Of a stretch of 22,024 nucleotides of DNA, positions 15,222 through 22,024 are shown in pieces. The notes under the pieces were generated by a model. The model made no database searches and was not told the DNA's origin. It saw only the letters and a list, made by a program, of their open reading frames with translations. Location: NCBI GenBank assembly GCA_026416355.1, contig JAOAFH010000121.1, forward strand, positions 1-22,024, given 5' to 3'. Each line of letters opens with the position of its first letter. The stretch's first letter is position 1. The translations under genes and the position numbers were made by a program. The stretch comes from Clostridiales bacterium (GTDB lineage Bacteria; Bacillota; Clostridia; Clostridiales; Caloramatoraceae).

Positions 15222-15252
15222 ATTTTTAGAAAATTCACACATATATAGGGGG
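15200..15252. promoter_or_regulatory. Long inverted repeat flanking the thiolase -10, possible operator
   Basis: CCCCTTATATATGTGT (15200-15215) is the inverse of ACACATATATAGGGGG (15237-15252), 16 bases per arm with a single mismatch. The 21-base spacer begins exactly with the -10 TATAAT. The left arm lies upstream of the expected start of transcription, so it acts, if at all, as DNA; the right arm contains the ribosome binding site. Confidence 0.6.
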
Positions 15253-15259
15253 TTAATTT

Positions 15260-16447
15260 ATGAGAGAAGTGTATATTTTAAGTGCATGTAGAACACCAAT
15301 AGGAAGTTTCTTGGGAAGTTTAAAGGATATTGAGGCTCCTAAACTTGGAAGCATAGTTATTGAAGAAGCAATAAAAAGAGCAGGAATAAATAAAGATGAT
15401 ATAAACGAAGTTATTATGGGTAATGTTCTTCAGGCAGGACTTGGCCAAAACCCTGCAAGACAAGCAGCTGTTTATGCAGGACTAAACATAGAAATTCCTT
15501 CAATGACAATAAACAAAGTGTGTGGTTCAGGTCTTAGGGCAGTTAGCCTTGCAGCACAAACAATTATGACGGGGGATAATGAAGTTGTAGTTGCAGGTGG
15601 AATGGAAAGTATGTCAAATGCGCCTCATATTTTAAGAGGACTAAGACAAGGTACAAAGATGGGAAATACTGAACTTGTTGATACAATGGTTTTTGATGGC
15701 TTAACAGATATATATAACGGATATCATATGGGAATAACAGCTGAAAATTTAGCTGAAATGTATAATATATCACGAGAAGAACAGGATAGATTTGCTGAAG
15801 AATCACAAATAAAGGCTGCTAAGGCAAAAAAAGAAGGAAAGTTTAGTGAAGAGATTATAAAGGTTGAAATTCCTCAGAAAAAAGGTAATGCGATTGTATT
15901 TTCAGAGGATGAATACATAAAGGAAGATACAACATATGAAAAATTGGCTAAACTAAGACCAGCATTCAAAAAGGATGGAACAGTTACGGCAGGCAATGCA
16001 TCAGGTATTAATGATGGTGCATCAGCTTTAGTATTAGCTAGCAAAGAATATGTTGAAAAAAATAATTTAAAACCAATGGCAAAAATAATATCCTATGCAT
16101 CACATGGAGTAGATCCTAAAATAATGGGAATAGGACCTGTTCCTGCAACTAAAAACGCACTTGAAAAGGCAGGACTTATGGTTGAGGATATTGATTTAGT
16201 TGAAGCAAATGAGGCATTTGCTGTTCAATCTCTATCAGTATTAAAAGAACTAAAATTCAATCCAGAAATAGTAAATGTAAATGGAGGAGCAATTGCTCTA
16301 GGACATCCAATAGGTGCATCAGGTGCTAGAATATTAACAACACTTCTTTATGAAATGAAAAAACGTGATTCAAAATATGGACTTGCAACACTTTGTATAG
16401 GTGGTGGAATGGGAACAGCAATTATTGTAGAAAACTGTATAGAATAA
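15260..16447 (+). CDS. thlA: Acetyl-CoA C-acetyltransferase (thiolase)
   Basis: The 395-residue enzyme condenses two acetyl-CoA to acetoacetyl-CoA, the entry to butyrate-type fermentation and other C4 pathways, or runs the reverse reaction. The biosynthetic thiolase active site is complete: Cys88 in 'NKVCGSGLRAV', His349 in 'GHPIGASGAR' and Cys379 in 'CIGGGMG'. 'NEAFAVQ' provides the Asn/Glu motif. ATG 15260 follows AGGGGG. It stands alone between its own promoter and a strong terminator, so it is monocistronic; other genes of butyrate formation are not in this window. The gene symbol follows clostridial usage. Confidence 0.95.
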   Translation: MREVYILSACRTPIGSFLGSLKDIEAPKLGSIVIEEAIKRAGINKDDINEVIMGNVLQAGLGQNPARQAAVYAGLNIEIPSMTINKVCGSGLRAVSLAAQTIMTGDNEVVVAGGMESMSNAPHILRGLRQGTKMGNTELVDTMVFDGLTDIYNGYHMGITAENLAEMYNISREEQDRFAEESQIKAAKAKKEGKFSEEIIKVEIPQKKGNAIVFSEDEYIKEDTTYEKLAKLRPAFKKDGTVTAGNASGINDGASALVLASKEYVEKNNLKPMAKIISYASHGVDPKIMGIGPVPATKNALEKAGLMVEDIDLVEANEAFAVQSLSVLKELKFNPEIVNVNGGAIALGHPIGASGARILTTLLYEMKKRDSKYGLATLCIGGGMGTAIIVENCIE

Positions 16448-16472
16448 AGAGAATTATTAAGAATTTTATTAT

Positions 16473-16508
16473 GTAAATTAGACTAATCAGTCTAATTTAC
16501 TTTTTTTT
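16473..16508 (+). terminator. Intrinsic terminator of the thiolase gene
   Basis: GTAAATTAGACT (16473-16484) pairs perfectly with AGTCTAATTTAC (16489-16500), loop AATC, followed by T8. Confidence 0.95.
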
Positions 16509-16522
16509 AACATAAAAAAGTA

Positions 16523-16550
16523 TTGAATTTTTTAAGTAAAGTGGTAAAAT
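16523..16550 (+). promoter_or_regulatory. Promoter of the structured RNA upstream of the atp operon
   Basis: TTGAAT (16523-16528), 16-base spacer, then extended -10 TGGTAAAAT (16542-16550). Transcription should begin around 16557. It lies directly after the thiolase terminator. Confidence 0.75.
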
Positions 16551-16556
16551 ATCATT

Positions 16557-16686
16557 TGTGAGGTCAAATAGCAGCCAAGCTATTGGAGGCTAGAGGATCT
16601 TCAAAAAATTAGGCAGACGTTTATCTTTAGAGAAGATAAATGTAGGCCGGTACTAAACAAAAAAAATGTTTGGTACCGGCTTTTTT
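16557..16686 (+). ncRNA. Structured RNA of unknown class ending in an intrinsic terminator (riboswitch-like leader or small RNA)
   Basis: A predicted transcript of about 130 bases runs from the promoter at 16523-16550 to a strong terminator. It contains a 6-bp hairpin (AATAGC 16567-16572 with GCTATT 16579-16584), a purine-rich single-stranded stretch (16585-16616), and an 11-bp hairpin (16617-16627 with 16633-16643). The terminator stem follows immediately. The stretch ATCTTC (16597-16602) can alternatively pair with GAAGAT (16632-16637) and open the second hairpin. No open reading frame of note is present. I cannot match it to a known riboswitch, T-box, 6S or SRP RNA. It may be a leader controlling atpI onward or a free small RNA. 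Confidence 0.55.
16646..16686 (+). terminator. Strong intrinsic terminator of the structured RNA
   Basis: GCCGGTACTAAACA (16646-16659) pairs with TGTTTGGTACCGGC (16667-16680), 14 bp with one G-U pair, a seven-A loop and T6 to 16686. Confidence 0.93.
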
Positions 16687-16859
16687 ATTTAAAATTTCCG
16701 ACAAATTTTAAAATTATGTCTATTACACGGTTTGTTGGCTATAAATTTTTGCAGAGTCCTTGTATATAAGAACATAATAATATCATGATATAGTTTTATG
16801 TATTATTTAAATGAAATATAAGAAACTATAATAAAAGACATTTTTGGTGGTGGAGTTTA
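16687..16859 (+). promoter_or_regulatory. Leader before atpI with a possible second promoter
   Basis: No gene is seen here. TTGCAG (16749-16754), 18 bases, then CATAAT (16773-16778) is the best promoter-like pair and would drive the atp operon independently of the RNA upstream. A ten-base palindrome TATCATGATA lies at 16781-16790. Both are weak pattern matches. Confidence 0.35.
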
Positions 16860-17234
16860 TTGGATAAGTTTATATCATCATTTATTATAAAACATTTAAA
16901 ATACTCCTTAAGATTTGCGATGGTTTCTTTGGTGCTTTTAATAATAAATAAGAGTTATTTTATTTCTTATTTTGTTGGATATATAGTTGGTATTTTAAGC
17001 TTTATATTGTTAACAATGGGAACAAATTTGATATTAAACATAAAACCTAAAAGGGTTAAGACGGTTCAGTTTATTTTTTTTACCTTAAGAATAATATTGG
17101 TTGCTTACATATTAGCAAGAGCAACATTGAATGGTTACAATGTATTTGTTTTGTTTATAGGTTTTTTAACTATGAATATATCAATAAGGCTAAATACACT
17201 TTTAAAGTGTAGAAAGGAGGTAAGCAATGGGTAG
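16860..17234 (+). CDS. atpI: ATP synthase subunit I (AtpI-like)
   Basis: The 124-residue membrane protein has four hydrophobic segments (about 15-30, 32-54, 68-88 and 92-108), the layout of AtpI, the small assembly protein encoded first in many atp operons and thought to help c-ring formation. Sequence in this family is poorly conserved, so position is a major part of the evidence. TTG at 16860 is used as start; GGTGG and GGAG lie 4-12 bases upstream and there is no ATG at this end. The stop overlaps the atpB start by 8 bases. Confidence 0.8.
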   Translation: MDKFISSFIIKHLKYSLRFAMVSLVLLIINKSYFISYFVGYIVGILSFILLTMGTNLILNIKPKRVKTVQFIFFTLRIILVAYILARATLNGYNVFVLFIGFLTMNISIRLNTLLKCRKEVSNG

Positions 17235-17928
17235 TTCAGAGGCTTTATTTAATATCAATTTAGGTAATTTTAATATACCAATTTATTTTTCAGTTGTTGC
17301 TCAGTGGATAGTTATGGCGGTTATTATGATATCTGTACCACTACTGACTAGAAATCTAAAGACCATTCCAAAGGGAAGACAGGTTATTGTTGAAACAATA
17401 GTTGAAAAAATAAATGGACTGGTAAAAGGCAACATGGGAGATGAATATGAAAAATTTTCTCCTTTTGTTGGGACATTAATAATATTTTTGTTAATGCTCA
17501 ATTTATTTGGTTTTACAGGTTTGAGACCACCAACAGCAGATTATAGTGTTGCGTTAGCATTAGCAGTAATATCATTTGTTATAATTCATGTTACTGCAAT
17601 TGTGCATGGAGGGATTGTAGAGTATTTAAGGGCATACTGTAAACCATATTCATTTATGTTGCCACTTAATATAATTGAGAGAATGGTAGTACCGGTTTCT
17701 TTAAGTCTAAGATTATTTGGTAATATTACCGCAGCAGTTATAATGATGGAATTGGTTTATGAAGGACTAGAGTTTGTAAGCCATTTAATTCATTTAAAAG
17801 TGCCACTACTAGAAGCAATATTACCAATACCATTCCACATTTACTTTGATTTATTTGATGGAACAATACAAATGTTTATATTTGTTATGCTAACAATGAT
17901 TTTTATAAAAACTACATCAGAACATTAA
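17227..17928 (+). CDS. atpB: F1Fo ATP synthase subunit a
   Basis: The 233-residue membrane subunit forms the ion half-channels against the c-ring. The essential stator arginine is Arg162 in 'PVSLSLRLFGNITAA'. The C-terminal helix 'IPFHIYFDLFDGTIQMFIF' carries the conserved Gln region. The length is normal for clostridial a subunits. ATG 17227 follows AGGAGG by six bases, overlapping the end of atpI. The c-subunit gene follows after 13 bases. Confidence 0.97.
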   Translation: MGSSEALFNINLGNFNIPIYFSVVAQWIVMAVIMISVPLLTRNLKTIPKGRQVIVETIVEKINGLVKGNMGDEYEKFSPFVGTLIIFLLMLNLFGFTGLRPPTADYSVALALAVISFVIIHVTAIVHGGIVEYLRAYCKPYSFMLPLNIIERMVVPVSLSLRLFGNITAAVIMMELVYEGLEFVSHLIHLKVPLLEAILPIPFHIYFDLFDGTIQMFIFVMLTMIFIKTTSEH

Positions 17929-17941
17929 AGGAGGAATTAAT

Positions 17942-18199
17942 ATGTCAACAATTGATCCAAAAGCATTTATTTTAGGACTATCAGCACTAGGAGCTGGAAT
18001 TGCAGCACTTGCAGGTTTTGGTGCAGGAATAGGTACAGGAATTGCAACAGGAAAGGCTGTTGAAGCAGTTTCAAGACAACCAGAAGCTAAAAATGATATA
18101 CTAAGTACACTAATAATAGGTTCAGCATTTTCAGAAGCAACAGCTATTTATGGATTGCTTGTTGCAATTCTATTAATTATTGTAAAAGTACTAGTTTAA
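17942..18199 (+). CDS. atpE: F1Fo ATP synthase subunit c
   Basis: The 85-residue hairpin proteolipid forms the rotor ring. Helix 1 has the Gly-rich stretch 'GFGAGIGTGIATG', the polar loop is 'SRQPEAKNDI' (44-53), and helix 2 carries the ion-binding Glu65 in 'FSEATAIYGLL'. Aligned to the Na+-binding ring of Ilyobacter tartaricus, position 32 is Thr instead of Gln and position 66 is Ala instead of Ser, so two sodium ligands are missing and H+ coupling is inferred. AAAGGAGG precedes the ATG, a very strong ribosome site suited to the high copy number. Hairpins follow the gene. Confidence 0.97.
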   Translation: MSTIDPKAFILGLSALGAGIAALAGFGAGIGTGIATGKAVEAVSRQPEAKNDILSTLIIGSAFSEATAIYGLLVAILLIIVKVLV

Positions 18200-18200
18200 G

Positions 18201-18286
18201 AGTAGTAAGAAGTATTACTATACTAGCAACTCCAAGTTCAAAGGTTCCATTAATGAAAAATTACAAAGTTTAATCTTGGAGTTGCT
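18201..18286 (+). promoter_or_regulatory. Intercistronic hairpins immediately after atpE
   Basis: A 7-bp hairpin (18201-18207 with 18213-18219) begins right behind the stop. It is followed by a perfect 12-bp pair AGCAACTCCAAG (18225-18236) with CTTGGAGTTGCT (18275-18286). No T run follows, so termination is unlikely; a 3' barrier that protects atpE mRNA is the natural reading. Confidence 0.6.
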
Positions 18287-18303
18287 GATATATTATTATG
18301 ATA

Positions 18304-18394
18304 ACAGATTATAGTGAATAAAATACACAAATTGAAAAATAGAACAAAACTAATCTGTATTAGAAAAGCAGGCAAAAAGCTTTTCTAAGGGAGG
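18304..18394 (+). promoter_or_regulatory. Hairpins in front of the atpF ribosome binding site
   Basis: ACAGATTA (18304-18311) pairs with TAATCTGT (18351-18358). TTAGAAAAGC (18360-18369) pairs perfectly with GCTTTTCTAA (18379-18388), a 10-bp stem that ends exactly where the GGGAGG ribosome site begins (18389-18394). The second stem could tune initiation of atpF or define an mRNA 5' end after processing. The stretch between atpE and atpF holds no gene. Confidence 0.55.
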
Positions 18395-18401
18395 CGAAAT
18401 T

Positions 18402-18881
18402 ATGGAGATTAATTTATGGACAGTAATATTCACAATATTAAACGTTGTGATTTTATATATATACCTAAGGAAGAAGTTATTTAACCCAGTAACTGATTTT
18501 ATGCATAATAGAACAATTACAATAGAAAATAACATAAAGACATCTGTTTCTAAAAAGAAAGAAGCAGAGAAACTTAAGGAAGAATATGAAATAAAATTAA
18601 AAGAATTAAATGATGAAGGTAGAAAAATAGTTGAAGAATATAAATTAAAGGCTCAAAACCTTCATGATGAAATGGTTGAAAATGCAAAAAAAGAGGCTGA
18701 TTTTATTAGACAAAAGGCAAGGGAAGACGCAAGATTAGAGGTTGAAAAGGCACAGGATGAAATTAAGAGACAAATAGTAACGTTATCATTGCTTGCTGCT
18801 GCAAAGGCAATAGAAAGAGAGCTAGATGAAGAAAAGCATCATGCTTTAATAAAAGAATTTATAAATAAGGTAGGTGCTTAA
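18402..18881 (+). CDS. atpF: F1Fo ATP synthase subunit b
   Basis: This 159-residue stator subunit has one N-terminal membrane helix (about residues 6-23, 'TVIFTILNVVILYIYLRKK') followed by a long charged coiled coil that links Fo to F1. Length and layout are normal for subunit b. ATG 18402 is seven bases past GGGAGG. The ~200-base gap after atpE, with its hairpins, is the only large gap inside the operon. The stop at 18881 is one base before the atpH start. Confidence 0.96.
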   Translation: MEINLWTVIFTILNVVILYIYLRKKLFNPVTDFMHNRTITIENNIKTSVSKKKEAEKLKEEYEIKLKELNDEGRKIVEEYKLKAQNLHDEMVENAKKEADFIRQKAREDARLEVEKAQDEIKRQIVTLSLLAAAKAIERELDEEKHHALIKEFINKVGA

Positions 18882-18882
18882 A

Positions 18883-19434
18883 ATGCATGAAATAGTAGCA
18901 GCAAAATATGCAACAGCACTGTGTATACAATCAAAGCAAAAAGGAAACTTACATGAATGTGTTGATGATTTAGAAAAATTTTGTGAACTACTTAAAACTA
19001 ACAATGAATTCTATGAATTTTTAGTTCATCCAGAAATAAAGGATGATGAAAAAATTGAAGTATTAAATAAAACACTTAGGGGTAAAACACCAGATGAACT
19101 TATAGATACAATTATCCTATTAATTCAACATGATAGAATTGAGGATATTTTTTTAGTAAGTGAAGATTTGAAAATGAAATACTATGAAGATTTAGGTATA
19201 AAGTTTGCCATAGTTAAAACAGCTGTTGCTTTAAAAGATGATGAAATTGATATGCTTAAGAAAAAACTTTCAAATAAGTACGGATGCGATGTTGTAATTG
19301 AAAACGAAATTGATGAATCATTAATTGGTGGAGTTTACCTTAAAGTTTCAGACGAAACAATTGATGAAACAATAAAGGGAAGGCTTGAGAGAATGAAGAA
19401 GCAACTTTTAGAAAAAGATGAGGTGATATCATGA
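18883..19434 (+). CDS. atpH: F1Fo ATP synthase subunit delta
   Basis: The 183-residue peripheral stalk subunit caps the F1 head. The N-terminal helical domain begins 'HEIVAAKYATALC', and the C-terminal portion contains the family motif 'DESLIGGVYLKVSDETIDETIKGRLERMKKQL'. ATG 18883 is preferred to the in-frame GTG at 18874, which overlaps the AAGGTAGGTG ribosome site. The gene overlaps atpA by four bases (ATGA). Confidence 0.95.
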   Translation: MHEIVAAKYATALCIQSKQKGNLHECVDDLEKFCELLKTNNEFYEFLVHPEIKDDEKIEVLNKTLRGKTPDELIDTIILLIQHDRIEDIFLVSEDLKMKYYEDLGIKFAIVKTAVALKDDEIDMLKKKLSNKYGCDVVIENEIDESLIGGVYLKVSDETIDETIKGRLERMKKQLLEKDEVIS

Positions 19435-20936
19435 GTATTAGACCTGATGAAATAAGTAGAATATTAAGAAAGCAACTTGAAGGTTTTGAAAATAAATTTG
19501 AAACAGTTGATACAGGTACAATTGTTCAAATAGGTGATGATATAGCAAGAATATATGGACTTAATAACTGTATGTCAGGTGAGCTTTTAGAGTTTCCAAA
19601 TGGAGTTTTAGGAATGGCATTAAACTTAGAAGAATCAAATGTTGGTGCAGTTTTATTTGGTAATCAACAAGGAATAAAAGAAGGAGATATAGTTAAAAGA
19701 ACAGGAAAGGTCGTTGAAGTTCCTGTTGGAGATGCTCTAATTGGAAGAGTAGTTAATGCACTTGGTGAGGCAATTGATGGCAAAGGACCAATAAAAACAA
19801 CAAAAACAAGACCAGCAGAAGTTGTGGCACCAGGAGTTATTTACAGAAAATCAGTTAAACAGCCAATGCAAACAGGTATAAAGGCAATTGATGCAATGGT
19901 TCCAATAGGAAAGGGACAAAGAGAACTTATAATTGGAGACAGACAAACAGGAAAAACGGCAATAGCAATAGATGCAATAATAAACCAAAAGGGCAAGGAT
20001 GTTATTTGTATTTATGTTGCAATAGGGCAAAAGCAATCTACAGTTGCACATATAGTAAATACATTAGAACAAGCTGGTGCCATGAACTATACAATTGTTG
20101 TATCAGCTTCAGCATCAGATACAGCACCACTTCAATTCTTAGCACCATATGCAGGATGTGCTATGGGAGAAGAGTTTATGTTCAATGGTAAGGATGTTTT
20201 GATAGTTTATGATGACCTATCAAAACATGCAGTGGCATATAGAACAATGTCACTTCTATTAAGAAGACCTCCAGGACGTGAAGCATATCCAGGAGACGTT
20301 TTTTATCTTCACTCAAGATTACTAGAAAGAGCTGCTAAACTTTCAGATGAATTAGGTGGAGGTTCAATGACAGCACTACCTATAATAGAAACTCTAGCAG
20401 GTGATGTTACGGCATATATACCAACAAATGTAATTTCAATTACAGATGGACAAATATTCCTTGAAACAGACCTATTCTTTTCAGGGGTAAGACCTGCTAT
20501 AAATCCTGGTATATCTGTTTCTCGTGTTGGTGGTTCAGCACAAATTAAAGCAATGAAGCAGGTTGCAGGAACACTTAGAATAGAGCTTGCACAATATAGA
20601 GAGCTTGCAGCGTTTGTACAATTTGGTTCAGACTTAGATAAAGAATCTAAGGCAAGAATTGAAAAAGGTCAAAGGCTTGTTGAAATATTAAAGCAAGAAC
20701 AATATTCACCAATGCCTGTTGAGGAACAAATTGCTATATTATATGCAGCAATAAACAACCATTTAAATGACATTCCTGTTGAAGAAGTTAGAAGATTTGA
20801 AAAGGAATACTTAGAATATATAAGAACTCATAAGAGGGAAGTTCTTACATCAATAGTTGAAAAGAAGGAACTGACTGATGAAATAAAGAAGATGCTAGAT
20901 GATGTAGTAGCTGAGTTTAAAGGTCAGTTTAAGTAA
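19431..20936 (+). CDS. atpA: F1Fo ATP synthase subunit alpha
   Basis: The 501-residue subunit forms the non-catalytic nucleotide sites of the F1 hexamer. The P-loop GDRQTGKT spans 169-176, and the arginine that reaches the catalytic site of beta is Arg365 in 'ISVSRVGGSAQ'. The N-terminal beta-barrel and C-terminal helical domains are complete. ATG 19431 overlaps the delta stop (ATGA), with GAGGTGAT upstream. Twenty-six bases separate it from atpG. Confidence 0.99.
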   Translation: MSIRPDEISRILRKQLEGFENKFETVDTGTIVQIGDDIARIYGLNNCMSGELLEFPNGVLGMALNLEESNVGAVLFGNQQGIKEGDIVKRTGKVVEVPVGDALIGRVVNALGEAIDGKGPIKTTKTRPAEVVAPGVIYRKSVKQPMQTGIKAIDAMVPIGKGQRELIIGDRQTGKTAIAIDAIINQKGKDVICIYVAIGQKQSTVAHIVNTLEQAGAMNYTIVVSASASDTAPLQFLAPYAGCAMGEEFMFNGKDVLIVYDDLSKHAVAYRTMSLLLRRPPGREAYPGDVFYLHSRLLERAAKLSDELGGGSMTALPIIETLAGDVTAYIPTNVISITDGQIFLETDLFFSGVRPAINPGISVSRVGGSAQIKAMKQVAGTLRIELAQYRELAAFVQFGSDLDKESKARIEKGQRLVEILKQEQYSPMPVEEQIAILYAAINNHLNDIPVEEVRRFEKEYLEYIRTHKREVLTSIVEKKELTDEIKKMLDDVVAEFKGQFK

Positions 20937-20962
20937 TATTCCCCTCTGTTGGAGGTGTTTGT

Positions 20963-21808
20963 ATGGCAGGAGGGTTAATTGACTTAAAGCGCAGAATAAA
21001 GTCTGTTCAAAATACACAAAAAATAACAAAGGCAATGGGATTAGTTGCTACTTCTAAGTTTAAAAAGGTAAGGGCAAGGGCTGAAAAGAATGTCCCATAT
21101 ATTAATAAGTTTAATGATGTTATTAAAACACTTGCATTAAGTTCTGATGCAGAAAACAGTATATATTTTAATAAAAACAAGGTCGATACAGAACTTTATA
21201 TAATAATTACATCTGATTCAGGTCTTTGTGGAAGCTATAATGCAAATGTTATAAAAAAAGCAGTAGAAGACATGGAAGGAAAAAAGGTAAGACTTATTAC
21301 TATTGGAGAGAAGGCAAGAAGTTTCTTCTTAAGAAGAGGATACGATACAATAGCCGAATATGTTGAAGTTGGAGACTATCCAGTTTATTGGGATGCAGTC
21401 GATATAATGAAGGATGCAATTGAATTATATAAAAAAGGTGAAGTGAAGTCGGTAAAACTTATATACACAAGATTTCACTCACCTGTTAAGCAGGAAGTCG
21501 AGCTAGTGAAGCTACTTCCTCTAGAAAAGCCAAAGGAAAGAATTCACAGAGAATTTGAATTTGAGCCTAAGGCAAGTAGGGTGCTAGATTATGTATTACC
21601 AAAGTACCTTAATAACATTTTATATTTTTCAATACTAACAAGTATAGCAAGTGAATATGCTATGAGGATGAATGCAATGGATAGTGCATCTAAAAATGCG
21701 CAGGAACTCTTAAATAAGCTTCAAGCCATTTATAATAGAGCAAGACAAAGCAACATTACACAGGAGATAACAGAAATAGTAAGTGGTGCTGAAGCACTAA
21801 AGGAGTAG
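20963..21808 (+). CDS. atpG: F1Fo ATP synthase subunit gamma
   Basis: The 281-residue central shaft has long coiled-coil helices at both ends: 'LIDLKRRIKSVQNTQKITKAMGLVATSK' near the N-terminus and 'ARQSNITQEITEIVSGAEALK' at the C-terminus, both family hallmarks. The middle Rossmann-like domain starts with 'ELYIIITSDSGLCGSYNANV'. ATG 20963 follows TTGGAGGTG. Length is normal. Confidence 0.98.
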   Translation: MAGGLIDLKRRIKSVQNTQKITKAMGLVATSKFKKVRARAEKNVPYINKFNDVIKTLALSSDAENSIYFNKNKVDTELYIIITSDSGLCGSYNANVIKKAVEDMEGKKVRLITIGEKARSFFLRRGYDTIAEYVEVGDYPVYWDAVDIMKDAIELYKKGEVKSVKLIYTRFHSPVKQEVELVKLLPLEKPKERIHREFEFEPKASRVLDYVLPKYLNNILYFSILTSIASEYAMRMNAMDSASKNAQELLNKLQAIYNRARQSNITQEITEIVSGAEALKE

Positions 21809-21818
21809 GAGGAATATT

Positions 21819-22024
21819 ATGAGCAAGGGTAAGGTTGTACAGGTTATAGGACCTGTTGTTGATATAAGATTTGAAGATGGACACCTTCCAAGTATATATA
21901 ATGCAATTAAAATAAATAATAATGGTCAAGAACTAGTTGCAGAAGTAATGCAACACATTGGTGATGATACAGTTAGAACAATTGCTATGGATACAACAGA
22001 CGGTCTTGTTCGTGGAGCAGAGGC
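21819..22024 (+). CDS. atpD: F1Fo ATP synthase subunit beta, N-terminal part (cut by window end)
   Basis: Sixty-eight codons are visible, beginning 'MSKGKVVQVIGPVVDIRF' and including 'EVMQHIGDDTVRTIAMDTTDGLVRG', the typical N-terminal beta-barrel of the catalytic beta subunit. The ribosome site GGAGGAA lies just upstream. The catalytic P-loop is beyond the window. atpC is expected after it. Confidence 0.97.
   Translation, partial: MSKGKVVQVIGPVVDIRFEDGHLPSIYNAIKINNNGQELVAEVMQHIGDDTVRTIAMDTTDGLVRGAE

Noticed and set aside
15200..15252. Rex operator upstream of the thiolase gene
   Set aside because: The inverted repeat has CCCCTTATATATGTGT half-sites and a 21-base spacer; it does not resemble the TTGTTAA-N4-TTAACAA Rex site.
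16557..16686. T-box leader, because of GGTACCG near the terminator
   Set aside because: The GGTACCG sequence is simply the right arm of the terminator stem. There is no separate AGGGTGGNACCGCG element, no Stem I motifs, and the downstream genes are ATP synthase.
1..22024. CRISPR arrays, tRNA or rRNA genes, transposases or integrases
   Set aside because: Reading through the window I found no regularly spaced direct repeats, no tRNA-like cloverleaf, no rRNA segments and no recombinase-like protein.

Overview
This is a low-GC, AT-biased chromosomal window with every gene on the + strand. Gene content and order (prmC–prfA … Sua5/YwlC–arginine/tyrosine phosphatase–rpiB–upp–comEB … tagO/wecA–wecB … atpIBEFHAGD) point to a Firmicute of class Clostridia, probably Clostridiaceae or a close relative. 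Ribosome binding sites are strong (AGGAGG/AAGGGG type) and TTG starts are frequent. The species cannot be named from the sequence.

Layout. Positions 1-53 hold the last codons of prmC. Next come a tandem pair of short CHR-family chromate/anion transporter subunits (55-1087) and release factor RF1, prfA, with its own promoter (1168-2241). Two small unrecognised membrane proteins, each with two N-terminal membrane helices and a soluble C-terminal domain, follow (2288-3299), then a ZIP-family metal transporter (3333-4064). The tRNA t6A enzyme Sua5/YwlC, a YwlE-like phosphatase, rpiB, upp and dCMP deaminase (4080-7233) form a housekeeping and nucleotide-salvage block, with one strong terminator between the phosphatase gene and rpiB.

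Between comEB and tagO/wecA lies the accessory part of the window, about 7.26-12.87 kb. It is visibly more AT-rich and is bounded by a large composite inverted repeat/terminator on the left and a strong terminator on the right. It encodes a double-glycine peptide (bacteriocin-like) export system: a C39-peptidase ABC exporter of the PCAT/LagD type, a small unrecognised protein, a HlyD-like membrane-fusion protein, a precursor with a textbook GG leader but an unusually long hydrophobic core (about 102 residues), and a three-helix membrane protein that is the best immunity candidate. The exporter is interrupted by a single in-frame TAA at the first periplasmic-side loop (8132-8134). The reading frame continues perfectly afterwards, so this is a nonsense mutation, a sequencing error, or a tolerated split of the transporter.

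The right third carries tagO/wecA and wecB (undecaprenyl-linked sugar for teichoic acid or polysaccharide), a thiolase with a large dyad around its promoter, a promoter–structured RNA–terminator unit of unknown class, and the F1Fo ATP synthase operon. The ATP synthase operon runs from atpI to the start of atpD, which is cut by the window end. Two strong hairpins fill the 200-base gap between atpE and atpF, as expected if the c subunit is made in excess. The c subunit lacks the Na+-site Gln32 and Ser66, so proton coupling is inferred.
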